From: Arenibaculum pallidiluteum
GTDB lineage: Bacteria; Pseudomonadota; Alphaproteobacteria; Azospirillales; Azospirillaceae
NCBI RefSeq assembly: GCF_017355985.1
Contig: NZ_JAFIQU010000006.1
Location: forward strand, 124,001-188,000
DNA: 64,000 nucleotides
Direction: 5' to 3'
Position 1 is the first letter of the stretch. Each line of letters opens with the position of its first letter. A model generated the notes under the pieces. It was not told the origin of the DNA and did not search any database. It worked only from the letters and a program-made list of their open reading frames with translations. Positions 10,892 through 18,801 of this stretch are shown here, piece by piece. The position numbers and the translations under genes were made by a program.

Positions 10892-12454
10892 ATGGGGAAC
10901 ACGGAGATCGAGCTGAAGCTGCGCATTCAGCCCGAGGATCTCGGCAGGGTGGCCGAGCTTCGCGCCCTCGCGGCGGGACAGCCCGAGCGGGCCCCGAAGC
11001 GGCTCGAGAGCGTCTATTTCGATACGGAGGACCGCCGCCTGCGGCGCGGCGGCCTTTCTCTGCGCGTGCGCACGCAGGACGGGACACACGTTCAGACGCT
11101 GAAGGCCGCGGACGGGTCGACTGGGCCGCTGTTCGACCGCGCCGAGTGGGAGGTTCCGGTGCCCGAGCGACGGCCGGACCTGGTCGCGCTGGATGGTGAG
11201 GTCCGGCGCGCACGGCTCGCGGGAGTCGAGCCATCCGAGCTGAAGCCCGCCTTCTCGGTCGAAGTCCGGCGCGCGGTGCGGCTCCTCGACCTTCCCGGAG
11301 GTTCGGTCGAGGTCGCGATCGACGAGGGCGAGATCCGCACGGCCGACGGGCGCTGCGAACCCGTGGCCGAGCTGGAGCTGGAGCTGAAGGTCGGACGTCC
11401 CGAGGCGCTATACGACTTGGCCCTGGGGATCGCGGAGGCCATCCCGGTACGAATCGAGACCCGCGCCAAGTCGGACCGGGGCTACGATCTGATCTCCCCC
11501 GGCGTGCCGCCCGTCGTCAAGGCAGGCAATCTCGACCTGCCGCCCGAAGCGACCACCGAGGAGGCGGTGGAGCGCATCATCCGTCACTGCCTTGCCCACA
11601 TGATGGCCAACGAAAGAGCCGTGGTGGAGGCGGGCCTGCCGGAAGGCATCCACCAGATGCGGGTCGCCCTGCGCCGCCTGCGTTCGGCGGTCTCTCTGTT
11701 CCGCCGCATGCTGCCGCGCGATCAGGCCGAATGGCTCTCCGCCGAAACGAGGTGGATTGCGGCGGAGCTCGGCACCGTGCGCGACTGGGACGTGTTCGGC
11801 GAGGAGCTCCTGGGACCGGTCGCTGCGGCGCTGCCCGGCGACCAGCGTCTGGGGCTTGTCGCCGAAGCTGCGTCGGCCGCGCGCGAAGCCGCTTGTGCCT
11901 CTCTGCGCGCGAGCCTCGGGTCGCAGCGCTACACGGCCCTGGTGCTGCGGCTCGGGCGATGGCTCGAGGCGCGCAGCTGGAGGCACCAGGATCTGTCCGA
12001 GGACGCAGCGCGACTCTTCACGCCGGTGCGTGCACACGCGGACGTGCTGCTCGACCGCCGCCACCGGCAGGCACGCAAGCGGGGCGCCGGGTTCGCGGAT
12101 ATGGACACGGAAGGCCGCCACCGGCTGCGGATCGCGCTCAAGAAACTACGCTATATCAGCGAGTTCTTCCGCTCGCTTTACGAGGGGCGCGCCTACGATC
12201 GCTACCTCAAGCAGCTGAGTGCGCTGCAGCAGACCCTTGGCCACCTCAACGACGTGGCGACGGCGCGGCGCCTGGTCGAGACGCTGGCGCAGGATGTCCC
12301 GGATGGGCAGGCTGCGGAGCTTTGGGTCGGGGGCGGTCTCGTCCAGGGGTGGCACGCGCACGGCCTGATCGACCTGGAGCCGGAGCTCGTGGCGGACTGG
12401 GAGCATTTCTCGAAGGCCAAGCCGTTCTGGGACCGCCCGGCCGCCTCACGATGA
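10892..12454 (+). CDS. CYTH-CHAD domain protein (inorganic triphosphatase/polyphosphate-binding)
   Basis: 520 residues. The N-terminal CYTH domain (about 1-200) begins with EIELKL, the ExExK signature of triphosphate tunnel enzymes, followed by SVYFDTEDRRLRRGGLSLRVR. The C-terminal CHAD domain (about 225-510) shows the histidine- and arginine-rich helices IHQMRVALRRLRSA and HRLRIALKKLRYISEFFR. CYTH enzymes cleave tripolyphosphate or related triphosphates; CHAD domains bind polyphosphate. ATG 10892 is preferred because GAGGACAG lies at the right distance; GTG 10889 is possible. Its stop overlaps the ATG of the Nudix gene (ATGA), so both are cotranslated. Likely role: inorganic polyphosphate metabolism in the cytoplasm. 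Confidence 0.9.
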   Translation: MGNTEIELKLRIQPEDLGRVAELRALAAGQPERAPKRLESVYFDTEDRRLRRGGLSLRVRTQDGTHVQTLKAADGSTGPLFDRAEWEVPVPERRPDLVALDGEVRRARLAGVEPSELKPAFSVEVRRAVRLLDLPGGSVEVAIDEGEIRTADGRCEPVAELELELKVGRPEALYDLALGIAEAIPVRIETRAKSDRGYDLISPGVPPVVKAGNLDLPPEATTEEAVERIIRHCLAHMMANERAVVEAGLPEGIHQMRVALRRLRSAVSLFRRMLPRDQAEWLSAETRWIAAELGTVRDWDVFGEELLGPVAAALPGDQRLGLVAEAASAAREAACASLRASLGSQRYTALVLRLGRWLEARSWRHQDLSEDAARLFTPVRAHADVLLDRRHRQARKRGAGFADMDTEGRHRLRIALKKLRYISEFFRSLYEGRAYDRYLKQLSALQQTLGHLNDVATARRLVETLAQDVPDGQAAELWVGGGLVQGWHAHGLIDLEPELVADWEHFSKAKPFWDRPAASR

Positions 12455-12912
12455 ATCCCCATCGCGATCGCAGGCAGTACGCCGCTCTGCCATACCGGCT
12501 GGTCAAGGGGCACCCGGAGGTCCTCCTGATTACCTCGCGCCGGGCGGGGCGCTGGATCATCCCGAAGGGCGGCGCTGAGGAGGGCGTAGAACCCCACGAT
12601 CTCGCCGCCCGCGAGGCATACGAGGAGGCGGGAGTCCGCGGTGAGGTCGCCCCGCAGCCGATCGGCAGCTATCGCGACGTGAAGCGGCTGAGGTCCGGCC
12701 GGTCCGTCGACCTGGATGTCACCGTGTTCCTTCTGAACGTCACCGAAGAGCTCCAAAGCTGGCCGGAACAGGATCAACGGCGCCGGCGTTGGCTCAGCCC
12801 GGGCCGGGCGGCGCTCCTGGTCCGCAAGCGGAAGCTGGCGGCGCTGATGCTGCGGCTTTGGCTCCGGCCGCGTTCGGGCGGCCACGCCGGGGCCGTGAAC
12901 CATCCGGCCTGA
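12451..12912 (+). CDS. Nudix hydrolase (diphosphoinositol-polyphosphate-hydrolase-like subfamily)
   Basis: 153 residues. The fold markers are WIIPKGGAEEG and the catalytic helix AAREAYEEAGV (about residues 52-62), which holds the metal-binding REAYEEAG core. The first glutamate of the canonical Nudix box is displaced by one position, which is also seen in the WxIPKG subfamily. Such proteins cleave nucleoside diphosphates linked to other groups, dinucleoside polyphosphates or polyphosphate. The ATG overlaps the CYTH-CHAD stop, so a joint task on phosphoanhydride substrates is likely. The substrate is not readable from sequence. Confidence 0.88.
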   Translation: MNPHRDRRQYAALPYRLVKGHPEVLLITSRRAGRWIIPKGGAEEGVEPHDLAAREAYEEAGVRGEVAPQPIGSYRDVKRLRSGRSVDLDVTVFLLNVTEELQSWPEQDQRRRRWLSPGRAALLVRKRKLAALMLRLWLRPRSGGHAGAVNHPA

Positions 12913-13045
12913 TGACAATGGATCGGACTATCAGGCCCCTGCATCCGATGTGACGCCGCTTCTCGCCTGCGTCGCGGCGGCATCGGAGGGTTGTCGCGTT
13001 CGACCCCGACGCCGCCGTGCCGCAGGTGAGCCGCGCGCCCCGGGA

Positions 13046-13951
13046 TCAACCGGCTTCGGCCGCCCTGCGGACCGAGGGCAGCGCGGGGGAGCGTAGCACC
13101 TGGATGAGGGCAGCCAGTTCCCTGTCGGCAAGTCCCTGGGCCTCGGCCCGGCGCAGCCAGCCGTCAAGCAGGAGCGGCAGGGCCTCGTCCAACCCCAGTG
13201 CCTGCGACGTTCCGAGGATGCGTGCGACGGCGGGGATGGAAATCCGCAGCGGGCTCTCGGTGATCGTGAAGTCGCCCGACTGGATCACCTCCCCCTCGTG
13301 GCGGAAGAACGCGCCGAAGCTCGGCGAGATGTCCTGCACCAGCCGTCCGTAGGCGCCGACGTCGACACCCACGGTCTCGGCGACCCGCGCGCCGTGCAGG
13401 AAGCCCGCGAAGGAGCCATAGACCCAGGACAGCGTCGCGAGGTCCATGTACGCCGCCGCGTCGATCTTCTCGCCGACATGGATCAGGTTTCCGCCGAGCA
13501 CGCGCAACACCGGCTCGGCCTCGCGGACATCCTTGGCGGGACCGGCGACGAGGATCGGCGTGTCTGGCTGCCCCATCTGGCTGGGAGCCGCCTGGATCGC
13601 GCCGTCCAGGTGGCGGGCACCGCGCGCGGTCAGCCATGCGTGGGTCTCGCGGACCTCTTCCGGACCGCTGGTGCCGAGGTCGACGATCAGGCGCCCCCGC
13701 ACCGCGTCCGCCGCCCCGTCCAAGGCCAGGACCTGGCGCAGGGCCGCGGTGTCCGATACGCAGACAATGGAGATCGGGCTCGCCGCAATCGCCGCCGTGG
13801 CCGTTTCCGGCGCAGCCGCGCCCGCTGCCGCCAGCACCTGGGTCGGCCTCGGGCTGCGGTTCCACACGCTTACGCTCCGCCCGGAGACCAGCAACAGCTC
13901 CGCCAGTTTCGAGCCCATCTGTCCCAGGCCCAGGATCGTCACGTCGGTCAT
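13046..13951 (-). CDS. NAD(P)-dependent oxidoreductase, beta-hydroxyacid dehydrogenase/imine reductase type
   Basis: 301 residues. The N-terminal Rossmann motif is VTILGLGQMGSKLAELLL, with VWNRSP at the NADP phosphate position. The C-terminal helical half resembles the imine-reductase/6-phosphogluconate-dehydrogenase-like group (YMDLATLSWVYGSFAGFLHG). The lysine typical of hydroxyacid dehydrogenases is not obvious, which favours an imine-reductase-like enzyme. The start at 13951 was chosen because the Rossmann motif then begins at residue 4; the ATG at 13999 would add 16 residues. It is divergent from an HxlR regulator with an inverted-repeat operator between them, so it is probably that regulator's target. 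Confidence 0.82.
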   Translation of the reverse strand: MTDVTILGLGQMGSKLAELLLVSGRSVSVWNRSPRPTQVLAAAGAAAPETATAAIAASPISIVCVSDTAALRQVLALDGAADAVRGRLIVDLGTSGPEEVRETHAWLTARGARHLDGAIQAAPSQMGQPDTPILVAGPAKDVREAEPVLRVLGGNLIHVGEKIDAAAYMDLATLSWVYGSFAGFLHGARVAETVGVDVGAYGRLVQDISPSFGAFFRHEGEVIQSGDFTITESPLRISIPAVARILGTSQALGLDEALPLLLDGWLRRAEAQGLADRELAALIQVLRSPALPSVRRAAEAG

Positions 13952-14031
13952 TTTCCAACTCCGTTGAAGTCGACCTCTGGCTATCTGGACACGTGCCATC
14001 CTTGCGGCAAGTACTGACTAAATGGTATGAT

Positions 14032-14049
14032 ACTTACCAACTGGTAAGT
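14032..14049. promoter_or_regulatory. Palindromic operator, probable HxlR-binding site
   Basis: Perfect 7-bp dyad ACTTACC-AACT-GGTAAGT, ending 9 bases before the regulator ATG and about 80 bases from the divergent dehydrogenase start. The surrounding DNA is AT-rich for this genome (ACTAAATGGTATGATACTT). HxlR regulators bind short GTAAGT-like dyads between divergent genes, so autorepression and control of the dehydrogenase are likely. Confidence 0.72.
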
Positions 14050-14058
14050 GATGGGTTC

Positions 14059-14400
14059 ATGCCGAACGGAAGCTATGCCTGCGGGATCGGACCCGCGTTC
14101 GAGGTGGTAGGCGGCAAGTGGAAGGCCGTGATTCTTTGGGAACTGCGGGAAGGACCGCTCCGCTTCGGCGAGTTCCGGCGCCGCATCGGGGGATTGAGCG
14201 AGAAGGTGCTGATCCAGCAACTCCGCGAACTCGAAGCCGACCAGCTCGTCACACGCCAGGTTTTCCACCAAGTGCCGCCTCGGGTCGAGTACGCCCTCAC
14301 GGACTGGGGGCACGCCCTCAATGTCGCCCTGGGTCCCATTGCCGATTGGGGTGAGGCCTACGCTCGCGCCACAGGCCGCTGGGGTGACCTGCCCAGCTGA
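14059..14400 (+). CDS. HxlR-family winged-helix transcriptional regulator
   Basis: 113 residues, typical for HxlR (MarR-like dimeric winged helix). The characteristic motifs are GGKWKAVILWEL (about 20-31), LRFGEFRRRIGGLSEKVLIQQLREL as the recognition helix region, and a wing ending RVEYALTDWG. HxlR proteins commonly sense electrophiles, aldehydes or quinones and control the neighbouring detoxification enzyme. Here the neighbour is the divergent oxidoreductase. A short CCCAGC/GCTGGG hairpin spans the stop codon and may help to terminate the transcript. Confidence 0.92.
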   Translation: MPNGSYACGIGPAFEVVGGKWKAVILWELREGPLRFGEFRRRIGGLSEKVLIQQLRELEADQLVTRQVFHQVPPRVEYALTDWGHALNVALGPIADWGEAYARATGRWGDLPS

Positions 14401-14596
14401 GCTGGGGCAGGCAGCCGAGCCCTCACCCGCCAGCGCTGCCGGACGTCAGAGCCGGCAGGAATCATGCGCTCACGCTCCGTGCGAACGCGCACAAGATCCG
14501 CGAGACAAGCCCACAATCACACACACCCCAACTGCTGTACACGGCTCGGATAGCCAATGGGCGAGCGCCATCGCCAAGGCTAGCCCGAGAGCTGGA

Positions 14597-14625
14597 TTGT
14601 GGATGAATGATGAAATAGGTATATT
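14597..14625 (+). promoter_or_regulatory. Probable sigma70-type promoter
   Basis: TTGTGG (14597-14602) and TATATT (14620-14625) are separated by exactly 17 bases in an AT-rich patch that stands out from the GC-rich surroundings. It lies about 37 bases before the start of the 63-residue ORF at 14662. Confidence 0.5.
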
Positions 14626-14661
14626 CCCGCCTCTCGTGCGTCAGGCGCACTTCGAGGACTC

Positions 14662-14853
14662 ATGCTCGCACCAGAACACATATTCCAGGAAGCCGCGCGT
14701 TTGCTGAGCGAGGAGGATCTTTCCCACGCGCTGGGTATCGCGCGGCGACAGTTGGCCGAATGCCGGACGGCAGAGTTCGTGCCGCTGCTGGACCTGAAGG
14801 AACGTGTGCTCGAGCGGGAGCTGAGAGGCCGTCGCGACCGCGAAGTGGCCTGA
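14662..14853 (+). CDS. Small helical hypothetical protein (63 aa)
   Basis: 63 residues, highly charged and probably all-helical (HIFQEAARLLSEEDLSHAL and FVPLLDLKERVLEREL). No family was recognised. The case for a real gene is the GAGGA site about 5 bases before the ATG, the promoter-like element at 14597-14625 and the amphipathic composition. It stands alone in an otherwise gene-poor 1.4-kb stretch. It could be a false ORF or a remnant. Confidence 0.45.
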   Translation: MLAPEHIFQEAARLLSEEDLSHALGIARRQLAECRTAEFVPLLDLKERVLERELRGRRDREVA

Positions 14854-15205
14854 TGCCGGACTTCGACTACGCTGGATGGCCGGTGCTGCGCTCCATTGAG
14901 GCTTCGCCGTGCCCTTTGCCCTCCTCCTAGACGTCATGCGGGGTTGCGCTTCACACAGCTCAGACATCGCCGCTCGCAGGGCGACAATCTCATTGGCGCC
15001 CTCCAGCTGCGCGATGTCGTAGGTGCTGATTGCACTTGTCGCGTTCCGGTCGATCGTCGCCATTCCCTTGCCGGCGACGGGACGGGGTCCCGCAAACCGG
15101 CAAGAGAGGGAGCTTGTGACGTCACCGGCGTCGAATGCTGCGCCGGAATGATCGCTCAAGGAGCCTCCCGCGGATTTCGCGCCAACGCCCAGACCTCGGA
15201 CATGG
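14854..15205. other. Gene-poor stretch
   Basis: About 350 bases between two small ORFs. Open frames exist on both strands but have no ribosome-binding site at suitable starts and no recognised motif. No RNA gene or repeat was seen. It may be decayed coding DNA. Confidence 0.4.
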
Positions 15206-15379
15206 TTACGAGGCAAGCGGGTCAGCAGGCCGCTTCTCGGCGGCGCTGGTCCTGACATCATTGAGAAGATCCATGATCTTCCCGGCGTCCACGCCGTCTC
15301 GTCTCATGAGCAGCTGAACGATCGGATCCTGCAGGATATCTGACAGGGACGGCTCGCCGCGCGGCCTTTGGCAGGACAT
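15206..15379 (-). CDS. Small hypothetical protein (57 aa)
   Basis: 57 residues. The core SLSDILQDPIVQLLMRRDGV, followed by DAGKIMDLLNDVR, looks like a folded helical domain; from memory it resembles short alphaproteobacterial proteins of unknown function, which was not checked. A GGAG lies six bases before the chosen ATG at 15379; an ATG four codons upstream lacks a site. The neighbourhood is gene-poor and the Pho-regulated pstS lies about 0.4 kb away on the other strand. Function unknown. Confidence 0.45.
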   Translation of the reverse strand: MSCQRPRGEPSLSDILQDPIVQLLMRRDGVDAGKIMDLLNDVRTSAAEKRPADPLAS

Positions 15380-15695
15380 GGCCCGCTCCATGCTGTGGAT
15401 TGCGCTCCCATATATCGGGCCCCAGTGACATCCAGGTGACGCCCAATGCGCGCATCCGGAGTACGGCGAGCAAAGCATGACCCGGTGCGGGATGAACTCC
15501 GCAAGGCGGGCGAGGTGTTCGCCGGATTCGGAGTGATTTCTATCCTTCACCCCGTCCGCCCATGAGTTAGACGTCGCGGGGTAACGGCGAGCCAAGAAAT
15601 CCGAGGTATGGCCACGGCCGGTCAAGGCCGGCGCACGGCCTCGCAATTGTGGACAGCCCGGCGCATTCGGGAGCGACGCCGCTGGGACCGAGGTC

Positions 15696-15713
15696 CTGTC
15701 ATCCGCCTGTCAC
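15696..15713 (+). promoter_or_regulatory. Pho box (PhoB-binding site) upstream of pstS
   Basis: Two direct heptamers, CTGTCAT (15696-15702) and CTGTCAC (15707-15713), separated by 4 bases (CCGC). This is the classical Pho-box arrangement (7+4+7, 11-base period) recognised by PhoB. It lies about 65 bases before the pstS ATG, at a position suited to replace a -35 element. It predicts induction under phosphate starvation. The rest of 15380-15777 shows no gene. Confidence 0.85.
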
Positions 15714-15777
15714 GCATGCGGCCTAGGCTCCGTCCCTGCCGGAAGAGGCGTGCGAGGCTGCTGTGGCGGGAGGTGGA

Positions 15778-16824
15778 ATGTCGCGGACGGTGCTGCTCGT
15801 CATCGCGTGCTGCGCGGCGCTGGCGGCGCCGCTTCGGGCGGAGCCGGTGACCGGTGCGGGGTCCACCTTCGTTCTCCCGCTGCTCGGGGCATGGGGCCAG
15901 AAGTTCCGGACGGTCGAGGCCGATGGCGGCGACTTCCCGGCACCCGAGGGCGGTCTCGACTACGAGCCGGTGGGATCGCTGGGTGGGATCATGCGGGTCA
16001 TCGCACGGGCGGTCGATTTCGGTGCGACGGACGTGCCACTCGGGTCTGTCGATGTGGAGCGGCATGGCCTGGCGCAGTTCCCGATCGCGATGGGCGGCGT
16101 CGCCGTCGTCGCGAACCTGCCCGGGATCTGGAACGGCGCGTTGCGGCTGTCCGGAGAGGCGCTTGCAAGCATCTATCTGGGCACGATCGATACCTGGTCG
16201 CATCCGGAGCTGAAGGCCCTCAACCCCGATCTCAAGCTTCCGGAGGCGCCGATCACGGTCGTGCACCGCAGCGACGGCTCGGGCACGACCTACAACTTCA
16301 CGGCCTATCTCGCCCGTGCCAGCGCTCACTGGCGCGATCGCATCGGGGTCGACACCGAGGTGCGCTGGCCCGTCGGAAAGGGAGCCAAGGGCAGCGGCGG
16401 CTTGGCCGAGGCGGTCAAGGCAGCCCCGCACGCGATCGGCTATCTGGAGTTCGGCCAGGCTCTCCGCACCGGCCTTCCGGCGGCTAGCCTCGGCAACGGG
16501 ACCGGCGGGTTCGTGCCACCGTCCCGGCGGACTCTGGATGCAGCGGCCCGGTCCCTCGACTGGGGTGGCGCAGAGCATTTCGCACTCCAGCCCGTCGCTG
16601 CGGTGGCACCGGATATCTATCCGATCACCGCCGCCGTCTTCGCGCTGGTCCCGCGGGAATCCTCGGACCGGCCCGCCGGGCGCCGCGTATTGCGGTTCTT
16701 CGACCACGCACTGACGCGATGGTCGGAGGACGCCGTGAACCTCGGCTACGTCCCGCTGCCGGATGACATGGTCCCTCGGATCAAGTCCTACTGGGCGGCA
16801 ACCCTGCCAGACGCCCCTCACTGA
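15778..16824 (+). CDS. pstS: PstS-type phosphate-binding periplasmic protein
   Basis: 348 residues. A signal peptide (about 1-21, ending LRA) is followed by PVTGAGSTFVLPLLGAWGQKF, the entry of PstS proteins with the phosphate-binding GAGSTF loop. Further ligand-loop motifs are HRSDGSGTTYNFTAYLA (about 160) and GSGGLAEAVKAAPHAIGYLEF. GGGAGGTGGA precedes the ATG; a GTG five codons upstream is less likely. A Pho box lies upstream. The usual partners pstC, pstA, pstB and phoU are not next to it; instead a Na/phosphate cotransporter gene follows after 95 bases. It may feed a PstCAB system elsewhere or act as a periplasmic phosphate scavenger. Confidence 0.9.
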   Translation: MSRTVLLVIACCAALAAPLRAEPVTGAGSTFVLPLLGAWGQKFRTVEADGGDFPAPEGGLDYEPVGSLGGIMRVIARAVDFGATDVPLGSVDVERHGLAQFPIAMGGVAVVANLPGIWNGALRLSGEALASIYLGTIDTWSHPELKALNPDLKLPEAPITVVHRSDGSGTTYNFTAYLARASAHWRDRIGVDTEVRWPVGKGAKGSGGLAEAVKAAPHAIGYLEFGQALRTGLPAASLGNGTGGFVPPSRRTLDAAARSLDWGGAEHFALQPVAAVAPDIYPITAAVFALVPRESSDRPAGRRVLRFFDHALTRWSEDAVNLGYVPLPDDMVPRIKSYWAATLPDAPH

Positions 16825-16919
16825 ACCGCAAGCGTTCCGCGCTGTCGCCCGAGGACGGGCGGCGGCGTCCCCCCCGCTCCATGACGGCCGGCCGGCCGTG
16901 CAATCGGGAAAGGCCAGAC

Positions 16920-18632
16920 ATGCAGGTCGATGTCTTCACGCAGATCATCGTGCCGGTCATCGGCGGGCTCGGCATCTTCATGCTGGGCTTGGAGTTCATG
17001 TCGGCCGGCATCCAGGCCGTCGCGGTCAACAGGATGCGATCGCTTCTCGGGAAGGTGGCGGGGACGCCGGCCAAGGGCGTTCTGGCCGGCACCCTCATCA
17101 CCGGCGTGATCCAGTCCTCAACGGCCATGACCGTGATGGTGGTCGGCCTGGTGAACGCCGGCGTCGTCGGTCTCCGCCCGGCGATCAGCGTCATCATGGG
17201 AGCCAATATCGGGACGACCCTCGGCAACGGTCTCATCGCCCTGCCGCTCGGCCCTCTGGGTCTGCTGCTCGGCGGGTTCTTCGCCCTCGTCCACATCTTC
17301 TCAAAGTCGGAGAAGGTCAAGAACATCGCGCTGGCCTGCATGGGCTTCGCCCTGATCTTCTACGGCCTCAACCTCATGACCGGAGGTCTGCGACCCTTGC
17401 GCGGCATGCCCGAGGTCATGGAGCTCATCTCGTCGCTGCGGGCCGACGACTTCGGGGGGCTGCTGGCCTGCGTGGCGACGGCGGCGGTGGTCACGGCGCT
17501 GATCCATTCTTCGTCCGCGACGATCGGGATCGTCATGGGCCTGGGATCGTCGGGGATCCTCGACTGGCAGACGGCCGTGGCCTTCTCCCTTGGCGCCGAT
17601 CTCGGGACCACGATCACCTCGTGGATCGCGTCGCTGAGCCTCTCGAGGAACGCCAAGCGCGCGGCCTATGCCCACATCTCGTTCAACATCATCGGCGTGC
17701 TGGTAACCGTGCCGCTGTTCTTCGTCTCGACCGGGATCCTGCGCTACGTCATGCAGTGGTTCGGTGGCGACCCCGGCGTGCCACTGATCGTGAACGGCAA
17801 GGAGACATTCCCGCTGGTCCCGGTCGCGGTTGGCCTGTACTCGACCTTCTTCAACATCTTCAACACGCTGCTTCTGTTCCCCTTTACGGGCGTGTTCGAG
17901 CGGGTCCTGTCGCGGGTTGGAAGAGACGCATCCGAGGACGTCGAGGACTATTCCGTCCCGAAGTACCTGGGACCGCATCTCCGGGGCGACATCGCCCTGG
18001 CGGTTCCGGCGCTCCAAAAGGAGATCGCCCGCCATCTGGAGGCCGGCGCGGTCTTCCTCGACACGGCGCGTGGATTGCCGAACGCTCCCAAGGACCCGGA
18101 TGCGCACCGCGCCGCGGTGGACATCCTGAGCCGCGACATCGGCAGCTTCGCAGCGACGCTCCTCACGCCGGGGCAGCCCTACGCGCAGGCGGATCTGATC
18201 GGCAGCCTGGTCGAGGAGGAGGATTTCGTGGAGAGCCTCGGCCATACGCTCCACCAGATCGCGGTGCGCGTGAAGCGCGAGCCCCTCTCGGGCGCGGGGC
18301 GTGAGCTGGTCGGCGGGATCCTTGAGCGAATCGCGGAGGCGGTGTCGGCCATCCTGCCCTCCTCCGACCGCCCCTTGGCCACGGACGCGGCCGCGGAACG
18401 ACGGGTCCTGGATCTGGGCGACCTGCGCCGGCGCACGCTCTCGCATGACAGCCTCTCGCCCGAGGAGCGCGGCGCGCTCCTCGGGCTGCTCGGCAGCGCC
18501 GAGCGCGCGTTCCTGCTGGTCGAGCGCATCGATGCGGAGCGCCGCTCTGTCGACCGTTCCGCAGCCGCGGAGGTCATGGCGACGGAGCCGGGCGCGCTTC
18601 CGGTCGGCGGCCCGAGCCCGGCCGTCGCCTGA
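16920..18632 (+). CDS. Na+/phosphate cotransporter with PhoU-like C-terminal domain (NptA/YjbB family)
   Basis: 570 residues. The N-terminal membrane part contains the two inverted QSS-type repeats of the family: TGVIQSSTAMTVMVVGL (about 62-78) and ALIHSSSATIGIVMGLGSSG, each followed by a GANIGTT or GADLGTT loop. The C-terminal third (from about residue 340) is cytoplasmic and helical, like PhoU, which in other systems tunes phosphate flux. The start at ATG 16920 follows GGGAAAGG; an in-frame ATG at 16881 has no site. Direction of transport (uptake or export) is not deducible. It lies 95 bases after pstS and is probably cotranscribed under the same Pho box. Confidence 0.9.
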   Translation: MQVDVFTQIIVPVIGGLGIFMLGLEFMSAGIQAVAVNRMRSLLGKVAGTPAKGVLAGTLITGVIQSSTAMTVMVVGLVNAGVVGLRPAISVIMGANIGTTLGNGLIALPLGPLGLLLGGFFALVHIFSKSEKVKNIALACMGFALIFYGLNLMTGGLRPLRGMPEVMELISSLRADDFGGLLACVATAAVVTALIHSSSATIGIVMGLGSSGILDWQTAVAFSLGADLGTTITSWIASLSLSRNAKRAAYAHISFNIIGVLVTVPLFFVSTGILRYVMQWFGGDPGVPLIVNGKETFPLVPVAVGLYSTFFNIFNTLLLFPFTGVFERVLSRVGRDASEDVEDYSVPKYLGPHLRGDIALAVPALQKEIARHLEAGAVFLDTARGLPNAPKDPDAHRAAVDILSRDIGSFAATLLTPGQPYAQADLIGSLVEEEDFVESLGHTLHQIAVRVKREPLSGAGRELVGGILERIAEAVSAILPSSDRPLATDAAAERRVLDLGDLRRRTLSHDSLSPEERGALLGLLGSAERAFLLVERIDAERRSVDRSAAAEVMATEPGALPVGGPSPAVA

Positions 18633-18801
18633 CCTGCATGCCGCCTAAGCTGGATGTCGCCTGAGCACGACGGGTTCGACCCTCTGCCGATCCGCGGCCA
18701 GTTCACGAAGCCGTAGCGGCCCCGACAGTCAAAAGGGCATCCTGTCGCCATTCCCGGCGACCCCAGCGCGAGACCATCCCAGCTTCGAGGAGATCCAGGC
18801 C

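Noticed and set aside
14641-15261. 206-codon minus-strand open frame in the gene-poor stretch
   Set aside because: No ribosome-binding site at a suitable start, composition unlike neighbouring genes and no motif; a short real ORF is better supported elsewhere in the region.
16825-16919. Possible second Pho box before the phosphate cotransporter
   Set aside because: Only one CTGTCG-like half-site exists, without a partner at 11-base spacing.
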